Assembly: GCA_016177845.1 (NCBI GenBank)
Contig: JACOUO010000011.1
Coordinates: 316,326 to 380,325 of the forward strand
Direction of reading: 5' to 3'
From: Deltaproteobacteria bacterium
GTDB lineage: Bacteria; Desulfobacterota; GWC2-55-46
DNA: 64,000 nucleotides
The position numbers were made by a program, and so were the translations under genes. The notes below the pieces were generated by a model, which did no database searches, had not been told where the DNA came from, and was given only the letters and a program-made list of their open reading frames with translations. This document shows positions 35,105 to 42,781 of this stretch, one piece after another (position 1 is the first letter of the stretch; every line of letters starts with the position of its first letter).

Positions 35105-37501
35105 TTATATCTCCCCGATATAGAGTCCGTCAAAGTCTCTGAAGTTTTTCTTCTCAAACCTCTCAACTTTTTTTAATACTGCTCCGTTTATGCCTACTCC
35201 GAGTAATGCGCCCTTGCCTGACTCGTTTGCCTGGTCGAGATAGCCTTCTGAAAAAACAAGCGAACTGTCATCAGGCACTTCAAGCTCAAGAGTGGCACCT
35301 TTTGAACGGTTTACATGAATGCCTTTGATTATAAATTCCTTTTCTTGCCTGTTGACATTCAAGACTTGCTCAAATCCTTCTCCTTTAATTCTCAGGACTG
35401 CATTCTCAGTAAGAGCGCGCGCATTAAAATGAAGTTCGTAATCACCATCCCCGTTGATTGCAGTGATGGTAAGACCTGCTCTTTTTCCCATCCACATCCA
35501 TATCTTTTTGTTCTCAATAGTATGCGGGGGCTGAATGAATGGGTTCTCGATGACAAAACCGCCGTTTTTCTTCTCTGAATAATTTAGAAAATATCCGTTC
35601 TTATAAAAATCCGCAAAAGAGATATATGCCTCAGCAGGCCTTGCGGTAATTTCGTAGACTGCGGAATCATTGAATACGGCGATAGGCTTTAGGCCGCTTT
35701 CGCCTGCGATTATCGGATTTGGGATTTTATCTTTGCGGATAATCACATAGTCAACATTGAGGCTTGCGAGCGTTGAGACAGCGTTCAGCGAATTTGCAAA
35801 TATCTCATTTGCGGGCCCGCCCCTTCTGATGAAAGGCTTTAACGCTTCATTTGCGGGGCTGGGGTCATGCCCGACTGCTCCAAAAGGATTGACAATATTT
35901 TTCTTATGAATTGACTGGCCGTAGAAAGGCTCATACCTCTTAAGGTCATAGATGGAAGTGAGAGGATATTCGATTACTGTAAAATTCCCTTGCTGTAAAG
36001 CAAGCCACTTATAAGCCTGTGGCACTCTGCCCATCTCTTTTATGGAAAGGCCGGGATAGAACTCAATGCCAAGGATAAAGAGCAGAGGAAGATACAAAAA
36101 AACCTTGGCAGGATAACTTTTTATGCGTGAGTTGATATTATAATACCCCACCCCTGCAAGAACACATGCAGAGATGAGTATCAGCAAAGAGACCCTTCTC
36201 ACATCTACAAAGGGCGGCACAAGCGCATGGAAGTAGTGCATCGGTCCGTAGAGCGTAAAATCGTTTATTTTTATGGCAGGCGGTAAAGACAGGGCAACCC
36301 CTATCAATAAAAGGCTTATGAAAAAGCCTTTGTTCTTTATCCTGCCATCTTCATTTTTCCTCAAGGCAAAAAGAGTTAGCAATGTGAGCACAAAACCAAC
36401 TCTCACAAACTTGCCCACAAGCGGGTCAGGTGAAGGGATTAGGACTTCAGGCACAAAACTTCCAATCAAGGCATGATCCGGGGACGGTATAAAAAAACTA
36501 TAAACAGGAGCAAAATACGAGGAAGAGATACTTCTGCTCGCAGCGCCGAATATCGGGTACAAAAATACAAAAACAGCAATGACGCTTATCAACGCGCCTG
36601 CAAAAAAGGCAAATCGCCGCCTTGGACTTACTCCCTTTATTTCATCTATGACCTTTTGATATGCACCCTGAATGGCATCAGTATTTTTTGCTGATATAAA
36701 AAGCGCAACAGGAGCGAGAAAAAATACAGCTGTTTTTATTGATGGAAGCACGCCTTCCAGGGTGTTGTCTGCAAGGACAAATAAGAGGTAGGCTGCAAAA
36801 ACCGCCCCTGAAAATTTTAATGGACTTACCTCAAGGTTTGAAAATTTCAAGGCAGGAGGCGCGACCCATTTATATATAAGAAAGAGAGCAACCGAAAGCA
36901 CAATTAGAGGCCCGTGATAGCCAAAAGACAGGATAGAAAAGACGAGAAACAGGAAAAATAGCATTATATCTTTTACATCTTTGGTTCTGGCATACCTTAA
37001 TAAAAAGAAAAGCGTGAATGGCAGGTATTGTATCTGTGCGGCATCCATGCCGCCGGTCGCTGAAAATGTCGTATGGTAAGGAGAAAAAGCATAAGCAACA
37101 GCGGAAAGAAATGAGGCAGTTTTACACACGGTTACCTCATGGGCCAAAAGGTACATGCCCAAAGCTGAAAGGAAAAAAGAAAGCAGTATCATCACATTGT
37201 ATGATGCGACAGGCCCCCACAACCATGTAAAGGGAAGCGCAATCAGATGGTTTACAATCGTGATATGAGAGACCCCTACTCCGAACGGGCTCTCTACAAA
37301 CGCAGAGAAAGAAGGACTAGCATAGAGGTCTAAAAGTGAATATTTAAACCACCATAAATGCCAGAGTATGGCGTAAGCATCGTCAAGAGAGCCGTTTACA
37401 AACCCTTGCGGATTTGCGGCAATCGGAAAATAAACCGCTATCGTGATAGCCGCAAAAATAGATGCGGGGATCAGGATTTTTTTAATATCGCTGTATGGCA
37501 T
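35105..37501 (-). CDS. Large GT-C-like membrane glycosyltransferase candidate
   Basis: A 798-residue protein. About twelve membrane segments occupy residues 1-450; the first periplasmic loop has GSLDDAYAILWHLWW, an acidic motif common in GT-C enzymes. The remaining 330 residues are an extracytoplasmic domain with a beta-rich end. The protein probably uses a polyprenyl-linked sugar. It is the first gene of the tight eleven-gene run; its stop is one base before the likely start of the lipoprotein gene. Upstream are hairpins rather than an obvious promoter. No precise family is recognised, and the donor and acceptor are unknown. Confidence 0.75.
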   Translation of the reverse strand: MPYSDIKKILIPASIFAAITIAVYFPIAANPQGFVNGSLDDAYAILWHLWWFKYSLLDLYASPSFSAFVESPFGVGVSHITIVNHLIALPFTWLWGPVASYNVMILLSFFLSALGMYLLAHEVTVCKTASFLSAVAYAFSPYHTTFSATGGMDAAQIQYLPFTLFFLLRYARTKDVKDIMLFFLFLVFSILSFGYHGPLIVLSVALFLIYKWVAPPALKFSNLEVSPLKFSGAVFAAYLLFVLADNTLEGVLPSIKTAVFFLAPVALFISAKNTDAIQGAYQKVIDEIKGVSPRRRFAFFAGALISVIAVFVFLYPIFGAASRSISSSYFAPVYSFFIPSPDHALIGSFVPEVLIPSPDPLVGKFVRVGFVLTLLTLFALRKNEDGRIKNKGFFISLLLIGVALSLPPAIKINDFTLYGPMHYFHALVPPFVDVRRVSLLILISACVLAGVGYYNINSRIKSYPAKVFLYLPLLFILGIEFYPGLSIKEMGRVPQAYKWLALQQGNFTVIEYPLTSIYDLKRYEPFYGQSIHKKNIVNPFGAVGHDPSPANEALKPFIRRGGPANEIFANSLNAVSTLASLNVDYVIIRKDKIPNPIIAGESGLKPIAVFNDSAVYEITARPAEAYISFADFYKNGYFLNYSEKKNGGFVIENPFIQPPHTIENKKIWMWMGKRAGLTITAINGDGDYELHFNARALTENAVLRIKGEGFEQVLNVNRQEKEFIIKGIHVNRSKGATLELEVPDDSSLVFSEGYLDQANESGKGALLGVGINGAVLKKVERFEKKNFRDFDGLYIGEI

Positions 37502-37640
37502 CTAATTCAGTATTCCGCTTTTATTTTTATTGAAGCTGCTGCTGTAAGGGCGTAAATCCCTTCACATGTCTGGGCCTGGCAGTGCAAGGGATTTAGAAAA
37601 CTTTTTGCATGAAACAAGACTGCTTTGTGGGGCTTGAAAT

Positions 37641-37673
37641 CTCATGCAGCCCGAAAGGTCAGGGCTGCATGAG
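37641..37673 (-). terminator. Strong hairpin downstream of spoVG
   Basis: A perfect 12-bp stem CTCATGCAGCCC / GGGCTGCATGAG with a 9-nt loop lies 9 bp after the spoVG stop. The minus strand continues ATTTCAAG, so the U-tract is poor. It may be a terminator for spoVG or an mRNA-stabilising hairpin. A second stem, AAATCCCTT with AAGGGATTT, lies further downstream between 37554 and 37595. Confidence 0.6.
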
Positions 37674-37681
37674 TGACTCTT

Positions 37682-37963
37682 TTAAACGGCAGCTTTTGTA
37701 AAAGGCGTGAGGTTCACCTTTTTGTATTCATCCATTACCTGGTCTTCAAGCATCTGCCTTGTAGGCTTATCAAGGGGATGCACAAGGTCCCTATAAGTTC
37801 CGTCTTTCATTTTTTTGGCGGGCATTGCGACAAAATAACCTGTGTTTCCCTTGATCACCTTCATGTCCCTGATAACAAAGCAATCGTCGAGTTTTACCGT
37901 TACATAGGCTTTCAGTTTTTCATCACCATCCACAGGCAATACCTTGATCTCTGTAATACGCAT
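37682..37963 (-). CDS. spoVG: SpoVG-family RNA/DNA-binding regulator
   Basis: A 93-residue protein, normal for SpoVG. The start MRITEIKVLPV and the central segment KGNTGYFVAMPAKKMKDGTYRD are diagnostic. SpoVG proteins bind nucleic acids and act as post-transcriptional regulators in several bacteria, well beyond spore formers. AAGGAGGG lies 7 nt before the ATG, giving strong translation. A hairpin follows the stop, so it is probably a single-gene transcript. It sits between the start of the glycan operon and the divergent purM; any regulatory link to the glycan genes is only suggested by position. Confidence 0.95.
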   Translation of the reverse strand: MRITEIKVLPVDGDEKLKAYVTVKLDDCFVIRDMKVIKGNTGYFVAMPAKKMKDGTYRDLVHPLDKPTRQMLEDQVMDEYKKVNLTPFTKAAV

Positions 37964-38245
37964 GCTAAACCCTCCTTGTTTTGTGTGCTATTTATACCCG
38001 ATTGAAAAAAGACGGCTCCCAACAGCTTTTCTATAAGGATTCGGAACTTAAGCGACCTGCCCTTTTAAAAAAATCTATTTGAAACACCCGTCAAGCTCGG
38101 CTGCCCGTATTTAAATGTTTTGGTTTATTGAATCCGTTAATAGTGCAATGCCAATGCCAAACTTTCCATGCTTAAAAAAATTAAATAAAATCATAATGTT
38201 TTTTTATTTTGTTTATTGAAGCATTAAAAAACGGTTGAGGATTTT

Positions 38246-38288
38246 GCACATTTTACTGTGCACCAATGCACAGTAAAATGTGCTTTTT
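38246..38288 (+). terminator. Perfect 16-bp hairpin with T-run, without an obvious gene upstream
   Basis: GCACATTTTACTGTGC (38246-38261) pairs perfectly with 38268-38283 across a 6-nt loop (ACCAAT), followed by TTTTT on the plus strand. It has the form of a Rho-independent terminator. The gene upstream (spoVG) reads the other way and purM starts 160 bp downstream, so what it terminates is unclear. It could also be an operator-like palindrome. Confidence 0.65.
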
Positions 38289-38406
38289 ATGCACTTAGAA
38301 GTCGTGTAGAATATTGGGAAACTGATAAGAAGCCATCATGGACAGAGGCCTGTATGTTTTCAGACTGGAACGCTAAAAAACCGTTTTGAAATTCCTCAGA
38401 CCATTA

Positions 38407-38435
38407 TTGACTTTAATCAAAGTTTGGATTAATCT
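38407..38435 (+). promoter_or_regulatory. purM promoter giving a near-leaderless mRNA
   Basis: TTGACT (38407-38412), a 17-nt spacer and TAATCT (38430-38435). The -10 box ends 8 nt before the purM ATG at 38444, so transcription would start about 2 nt before the start codon. No ribosome-binding site is present in those 8 nt, which fits leaderless translation. Confidence 0.7.
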
Positions 38436-38443
38436 ATTCGCCT

Positions 38444-39484
38444 ATGAAAAAACTTACATATAGTGACGCAGGCGTTAATATCGATGAAGGTCTTAAGCTG
38501 GTTGACCTTATAAAACCGGCTGTCCGTTCAAGCTACCGTAAGGAAGTACTTGGGGACATCGGCGGCTTCGGGGCCCTGTTCTCAGCCAAGTTCAAGGGCA
38601 TGAAAGACCCGGTGCTGGTCTCCTCCACTGACGGGGTTGGAACAAAGCTGATGCTGGCCTTCATGGCAGATAAGCACGACACGGTCGGCATAGACCTTGT
38701 TGCCATGAGCGTAAACGACATACTCGTAAGCGGGGCAGAACCGCTCTTCTTCCTCGATTACTTTGCCACTGGCAAGCTTGACGCAAAGCGCGCGTCACAG
38801 GTAGTAAAAGGAATAGCCAAAGGCTGTAAAGACGCAGGCTGCGCCTTAGTAGGCGGTGAGACCGCCGAGATGCCGGGGCTGTATAAGCCGGGTGAATATG
38901 ACCTTGCAGGCTTTGCGGTCGGTGTCGTAGATAAGAAAAAAACAATCGACGGCTCTAAGATAAAGGCCGGAGATAAAATAATAGGGCTTGCCTCAAGCGG
39001 CCTCCACAGCAACGGATACTCACTTGCCAGAAAGGTCATCTTTGAAAAGCTCGGCCTTAAACTTGAAGACAGGCCCGAAGGCTTTAAAAAAGACATCGGC
39101 ACAGTGCTCCTCACCCCGACTCGCATCTATGTAAAGCCGGTACTCAAGCTCAAGCAGGAGTTTGACATACTCGGCATGGCACATATCACAGGCGGCGGTT
39201 TCACCGATAACATCCCAAGGGTGCTGCCCAAGGGGCTCAAAGCAGTCATAAAGAAGAACTCATGGCCAATCCCTGAAGTATTCAGGCTAATACAGAAGGG
39301 CGGAGACATAGACGAGCTTGAGATGCTCCGCACATTTAACTGCGGGGTCGGCCTTATCCTTATAGTAAGGGCAAAGGACGAGAAGGCAGTGCTTAAGAAG
39401 CTTAAGGAATACAAGGAAAAACCGTTTGTAATCGGAGAAATAGCTCCCAAAAAGGGCAAAGACTCCGTAGAATACATTGATTAG
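38444..39484 (+). CDS. purM: Phosphoribosylformylglycinamidine cyclo-ligase
   Basis: Makes aminoimidazole ribotide (AIR) from FGAM using ATP, the fifth step of purine synthesis. At 346 residues it has family length. Seen: TYSDAGVNID at the start, SSTDGVGTKLMLA, VAMSVNDILVSGAEPLFFLDY (ATP-site acidic residues), GGETAEMPGLY and HITGGGFTDNIPRVLP. The first residues match normal PurM, so the ATG at 38444 is well supported. The gene leads purM-purN and two smaller genes, with a promoter placing the start site about 2 nt before the ATG. Confidence 0.98.
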   Translation: MKKLTYSDAGVNIDEGLKLVDLIKPAVRSSYRKEVLGDIGGFGALFSAKFKGMKDPVLVSSTDGVGTKLMLAFMADKHDTVGIDLVAMSVNDILVSGAEPLFFLDYFATGKLDAKRASQVVKGIAKGCKDAGCALVGGETAEMPGLYKPGEYDLAGFAVGVVDKKKTIDGSKIKAGDKIIGLASSGLHSNGYSLARKVIFEKLGLKLEDRPEGFKKDIGTVLLTPTRIYVKPVLKLKQEFDILGMAHITGGGFTDNIPRVLPKGLKAVIKKNSWPIPEVFRLIQKGGDIDELEMLRTFNCGVGLILIVRAKDEKAVLKKLKEYKEKPFVIGEIAPKKGKDSVEYID

Positions 39485-39496
39485 GTACATAATCAG

Positions 39497-40153
39497 ATGA
39501 TAAAGACAGGTGTGCTGGTATCAGGTTCCGGCAGCAACCTTCAGGCGATAATAGATGCTATCGAGGCAAAAAGGCTCGATGCCTCAATCAGCGTAGTAAT
39601 AAGCAGCAATCCAAAGGCATTTGCCCTTGAGAGGGCAAAAAAGCACGGCATACCCACTGAAGTCATCCTTAAGGACAGTTTTCCTTCACGGGAGGATTAC
39701 GACAGGGAGGTTGTACGGATACTTAAATCCTACGGGGTTGAGCTTGTCGTACTTGCCGGCTTCATGAGGCTTATCTCAAAAGTCATGCTTGAAGCCTTCC
39801 CAATGCGGATTTTAAATATTCATCCGTCGCTGCTGCCGTCATTTCCCGGCCTTGAGGTGCAGAAAAAGGCAATTGAGCACGGAGTGAAGTTCTCAGGCTG
39901 CACAGTTCATTTTGTGGATGAAGGGCTTGACAGCGGCCCCATTATCATTCAGGCAGTCGTGCCTGTCCTTGATGACGACACCGCAGAGTCCTTAAGTAAA
40001 AGGATACTGGCCGAAGAGCACAGGATATATTCTCAGGCTATCCAGCTTATCTCTGAAGGCAGGCTTGAGGTCCGCGGCAGGCGTGTTACGGTAAAAAACA
40101 ACAAAGTTGAAACTGGCGCAATGGAAAACCCGAAAGCAGCCATTTTCGATTAG
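39497..40153 (+). CDS. purN: Phosphoribosylglycinamide formyltransferase
   Basis: Transfers formyl from 10-formyl-THF to GAR, the third step of purine synthesis. The 218-residue protein begins KTGVLVSGSGSNLQAIIDAI (phosphate-binding loop) and has GFMRLISKVMLEAFPMRILNIHPSLLPSFPG, containing the catalytic His of the NIHPSLLPSFPG motif, and the GCTVHFVDEGLDSGPII segment with the catalytic Asp. It follows purM by 12 bp and is likely co-transcribed with it. Its C-terminus is about 10-15 residues longer than typical bacterial PurN. Confidence 0.97.
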   Translation: MIKTGVLVSGSGSNLQAIIDAIEAKRLDASISVVISSNPKAFALERAKKHGIPTEVILKDSFPSREDYDREVVRILKSYGVELVVLAGFMRLISKVMLEAFPMRILNIHPSLLPSFPGLEVQKKAIEHGVKFSGCTVHFVDEGLDSGPIIIQAVVPVLDDDTAESLSKRILAEEHRIYSQAIQLISEGRLEVRGRRVTVKNNKVETGAMENPKAAIFD

Positions 40154-40189
40154 ATTTCCCCCTCAAAATTCTTAGAACCCCTTAAAATT

Positions 40190-40624
40190 ATGTCTGAAAT
40201 AATCATTGTAAGCGCCTGTCTTTTGGGCATTAATACAAGATATGACGGCAAAGACGCATTTTGCCAAGCTGTTATTGATGAGCTTAAGGGCAAAACAATC
40301 ATCCCTGTATGTCCTGAACAGCTTGGCGGCCTTTCCACCCCTCGCCCAAGGTCTGAGATAATCGGCGGAGAAGGCAAAGATGTGCTTGAAGGGCGAGCAA
40401 ATGTAAAGGTCGAGTTCGGCGGCGATGTGTCTGATAAGTTCACCAAAGGCGCAAAAGAGGTCTTGAAAATTGCGAAACTTACCGGTGCTACAAAGGCTTT
40501 TCTCAAAGAAAAAAGCCCCTCATGCGGAGTAGATACTATCCGCAGGGGCAAGGAATGCGTACATGGCTCCGGGGTAACAGCGGCTCTGCTTAAAAAAGAA
40601 GGTTTTGAGCTGAAAGGTTTTTAG
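40190..40624 (+). CDS. TudS-like (DUF523) 4Fe-4S protein
   Basis: A 144-residue DUF523 protein. Three conserved cysteines are in the expected places: Cys10 (SACLLG), Cys41 (CPEQLGG) and Cys112 (SPSCG); in characterised TudS proteins these ligate a 4Fe-4S cluster that removes sulfur from thiouracil and related thio-nucleobases. It lies 36 bp after purN and before the UPF0173 gene. A role in clearing thiolated bases beside purine synthesis is possible but only inferred from family and context. No ribosome-binding site is visible, so translation may rely on coupling. Confidence 0.85.
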   Translation: MSEIIIVSACLLGINTRYDGKDAFCQAVIDELKGKTIIPVCPEQLGGLSTPRPRSEIIGGEGKDVLEGRANVKVEFGGDVSDKFTKGAKEVLKIAKLTGATKAFLKEKSPSCGVDTIRRGKECVHGSGVTAALLKKEGFELKGF

Positions 40625-40653
40625 TTTAATTTAACTTAAAATACGGAGCGAAA

Positions 40654-41322
40654 ATGAAGATAACTTTTGAAGGACATTCCTGTTTCACAGTTGAATCAAA
40701 CGGGAAAAAGGTCATTATCGACCCGTTTCTGAACGGAAACCCCAAGGCAAGGCTAAAGCCCTCCGATGTCAAGGTAGATGCAGTGCTTGTAACGCACGGG
40801 CACGCTGACCACCTCGGTGACGCCGTTGAGATATCAAAGAAGAACAATGCCCCGATAATAGGCCCTTATGAACTGGTAAACTACTGCGTCGCACTGGGTG
40901 CAACAGGGCACACCATGAACATCGGCGGAAGCTACAACTTCCCTTTCGGTAAAGTCAAGATGACAATAGCGCACCACGGCACACCGGCTGAAACAGGGGC
41001 CGGTAACCCGTGCGGCTTCCTCATCACAATGGACGGCAAGATGCTCTATCACGCGGGCGATACCGGACTTTTTTCTGATATGTCGCTTATCGGGCAGACC
41101 GGTAAGATCAACTGCGCGCTGCTGCCCATCGGGGATAACTTTACCATGGGAATAGAAGATGCCATAGTGGCTGTTGACATGCTTAGGCCCGGAGTGGTCG
41201 TCCCGATGCACTACAATACCTTTGATATTATAAACCAGGACCCTGAGGCATTCAGAGCGGGGATAAAGGACAAGGCTGTAAAAGTTGAGATACTTAACCC
41301 GGGTGAGAGTTTAGAGGTCTGA
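40654..41322 (+). CDS. UPF0173 metallo-beta-lactamase-fold hydrolase
   Basis: A 222-residue metallo-beta-lactamase-fold protein. The metal motif HGHADHLGD is at residues 48-56, with later ligands in AHHGTPAE, YHAGDTGLF and VVPMHYNTFD. This is the YtkL/UPF0173 group, whose cellular substrate is not established. A ribosome-binding site (GGAG) precedes the ATG and the gene lies 29 bp after the TudS-like gene. It is the last gene of the purM unit; a bidirectional terminator follows. Confidence 0.9.
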   Translation: MKITFEGHSCFTVESNGKKVIIDPFLNGNPKARLKPSDVKVDAVLVTHGHADHLGDAVEISKKNNAPIIGPYELVNYCVALGATGHTMNIGGSYNFPFGKVKMTIAHHGTPAETGAGNPCGFLITMDGKMLYHAGDTGLFSDMSLIGQTGKINCALLPIGDNFTMGIEDAIVAVDMLRPGVVVPMHYNTFDIINQDPEAFRAGIKDKAVKVEILNPGESLEV

Positions 41323-41324
41323 TA

Positions 41325-41358
41325 ACAAAAAATGCACAGGCCTCAAGCCTGTGCATTT
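41325..41358. terminator. Bidirectional Rho-independent terminator
   Basis: A 12-bp stem AAATGCACAGGC / GCCTGTGCATTT (41330-41341 with 41347-41358) closes a 5-nt loop. On the minus strand the stem is followed by further T residues and TTGTTATC. It lies between the convergent UPF0173 (+) and DUF218 (-) genes and would serve both; the minus-strand U-tract is the better one. Confidence 0.85.
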
Positions 41359-41375
41359 CAGAAAAACACATTCCT

Positions 41376-41957
41376 TCACATATCTACAATTCCTATATTA
41401 AATCCAATCATATATAGATAATACTTAAAGAACTCTATTAATATTACGACAAATCCTTTTCCGCTCCACCATCTGTCCTCATCAAAGTTCGGGGTTGAGA
41501 TGCCGTAGGGTATGACCTTGACCTCTGGGGGCATCATTTTACCGAAGATATAATCTGCCCTTTTTATATGATAGCCTGAGGTTATAAGCACAATGGATTT
41601 AAGCCCTTTTTCTTTTACAATACTCCTCACCTCAATTGCGTTCTCGTAGGTGCTGGTAGATTTTTTCTCAAGTATTATATTCTTCCTCTCAAGGTCGGTT
41701 ATCTTATCAGGAAAGAAGATAGAGTCCACATCAGCGTCCTCGTGCACACCGCTTAAGATAAGGGCTGAGCCGTCTTTCCTTAAAAGCCTAAGTCCCTCCT
41801 CTGTCCTGCCAAACCCGCCGGTAAGGACGACAATGGCCTGAGCTTTTTGGGAATTGAGCGACTTATAATCCTTAATTCCTTCCACAAAATCGAAGAAAAG
41901 ATAAAAGACCACCGCGCTTAAAAGGGCTATCGAATATAAGTACCAGCGTTTTTTCAT
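41376..41957 (-). CDS. DUF218 (YdcF/SanA-like) envelope protein
   Basis: A 193-residue protein with an N-terminal membrane helix (residues 6-22) and a DUF218 domain: AIVVLTGGFGRTEEGLRLL, LILSGVH, STSTYENA and VLITSGYHIKRA. ElyC and SanA of this family affect envelope and undecaprenyl-lipid metabolism, but the enzyme activity is not established. It ends with a shorter C-terminal region than ElyC. It is a single gene in the opposite direction to its neighbours. TATAAA lies a few bases before the ATG, but the -35 is weak. Confidence 0.85.
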   Translation of the reverse strand: MKKRWYLYSIALLSAVVFYLFFDFVEGIKDYKSLNSQKAQAIVVLTGGFGRTEEGLRLLRKDGSALILSGVHEDADVDSIFFPDKITDLERKNIILEKKSTSTYENAIEVRSIVKEKGLKSIVLITSGYHIKRADYIFGKMMPPEVKVIPYGISTPNFDEDRWWSGKGFVVILIEFFKYYLYMIGFNIGIVDM

Positions 41958-42025
41958 AACTTTTATACGGCTTTTTTCGGCAGGAACGCCTCTTTACTTT
42001 AAAAAATCTGTTGCAAAGTCATTGT

Positions 42026-42053
42026 TTGTATGCTAATTATTTAAGATTACAAT
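42026..42053 (+). promoter_or_regulatory. Candidate rpmB promoter
   Basis: TTGTAT (42026-42031), a 16-nt spacer and TACAAT (42048-42053). The start site would be near 42060, followed by GGAGG 8 nt before the rpmB start. Unlike purM, PBP1A, rel and ccsA, this gene has a short leader with a ribosome-binding site. Confidence 0.45.
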
Positions 42054-42075
42054 TTTTAGTGGAGGTATTTCAATC

Positions 42076-42267
42076 ATGGCAGCTAATTGCGACATTTGCG
42101 GGAAAGGGCCTACATTCGGTAACAATGTAAGCCATGCCCATAACAAGACCAAGAGGAGATGGAACCCTAACCTTCAGGCAGTCCGCGCTATCAAAAACGG
42201 CCAGGTCAAGAAGATAAGGGCTTGCAGCAGGTGCATCCGTTCCGGCGCCGTTGTAAAGGCCGCCTAA
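42076..42267 (+). CDS. rpmB: 50S ribosomal protein L28
   Basis: A 63-residue L28 of the zinc-binding (C+) type: CDIC at residues 5-8 and CSRC at 50-53. The segment [20 protein letters not shown] is diagnostic. GGAGG lies 8-9 nt before the ATG. It is transcribed alone, followed by a GC-rich hairpin. Retention of the four cysteines suggests no need for a zinc-free form under zinc limitation, though a second copy could exist elsewhere. Confidence 0.97.
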   Translation: MAANCDICGKGPTFGNNVSHAHNKTKRRWNPNLQAVRAIKNGQVKKIRACSRCIRSGAVVKAA

Positions 42268-42324
42268 TCCTTTCACCTCGTTTTTCCTGTTTTTTCCCAT
42301 AAACATTCGGTCATAGTTGATTAT

Positions 42325-42352
42325 CTGCCGGCGTTTTGAACAGCGCCGGCAG
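42325..42352. terminator. GC-rich hairpin between rpmB and ridA
   Basis: CTGCCGGCG (42325-42333) pairs with CGCCGGCAG (42344-42352), 9 bp with a 10-nt loop. It lies between convergent rpmB (+) and ridA (-). The flanking T-tracts are short on both strands, so it is a probable bidirectional terminator of moderate strength. Confidence 0.6.
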
Positions 42353-42370
42353 TATTTGACCACCCTTGTC

Positions 42371-42760
42371 TTATTCATCCCCTATTACTGCTATCGCGTC
42401 AATTTCCACTTCCACTCCCTTGGGAAGCGCGCTTACCTCTACAGTTGCCCTCGCAGGGTAAGGCTCAGTAAAAAACTCTCCGTATAAGCTGTTCATGTCA
42501 GTAAAATTCGCAAGGTTCTTAAGGAACACCGTAGTCTTGACTACATCCTTCATGCTTGCCCCTGATTGCTCCAGTACCGCCTGAAGGTTTTTAAGCACCT
42601 GCCTTGTCTGCGCTGCAATATCACCGTCTATAACATCGCCGGTACGCGGGTCAATGGGTATCTGTCCTGAAAGGAATATCTGCCTGCCTATCTTTACGCC
42701 CTGTGAATACGGGCCTATCGCCTTGGGCGCGTTATCTGTCTTTATCTCTTCTTTTTTCAT
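42371..42760 (-). CDS. ridA: RidA family reactive enamine/imine deaminase
   Basis: Hydrolyses 2-aminoacrylate and related imines formed by PLP enzymes such as threonine dehydratase. The 129-residue protein has the family features: AIGPYSQGV, LSGQIPIDPRTG and PARATVEVSALPKG, where Arg of PARATVEV is the active-site residue. AAGGAGAG precedes the ATG and the gene follows rel by 21 bp, a common pairing. It probably shares the rel transcript. Confidence 0.95.
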   Translation of the reverse strand: MKKEEIKTDNAPKAIGPYSQGVKIGRQIFLSGQIPIDPRTGDVIDGDIAAQTRQVLKNLQAVLEQSGASMKDVVKTTVFLKNLANFTDMNSLYGEFFTEPYPARATVEVSALPKGVEVEIDAIAVIGDE

Positions 42761-42781
42761 TTTCTCTCCTTAGGGGGTTAA

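Larger units (their letters stand above)
37964..38443. other. 480-bp divergent intergenic region between spoVG and purM
   Basis: No coding frame with support is seen. On the minus strand TATAAA lies about 30 nt before the spoVG ribosome-binding site, but no good -35 box is visible. From about 38168 to 38224 there is a very AT-rich imperfect inverted repeat with ends ATGCTT/AAGCAT. A perfect 16-bp hairpin follows (38246-38283) and the purM promoter lies at 38407-38435. The stretch could encode a small RNA on the plus strand ending at the hairpin. Confidence 0.5.

Noticed and set aside
42070-42378. 102-residue frame on the minus strand over rpmB
   Set aside because: It is the reverse of the L28 gene and its flank; L28 is certain on the plus strand.
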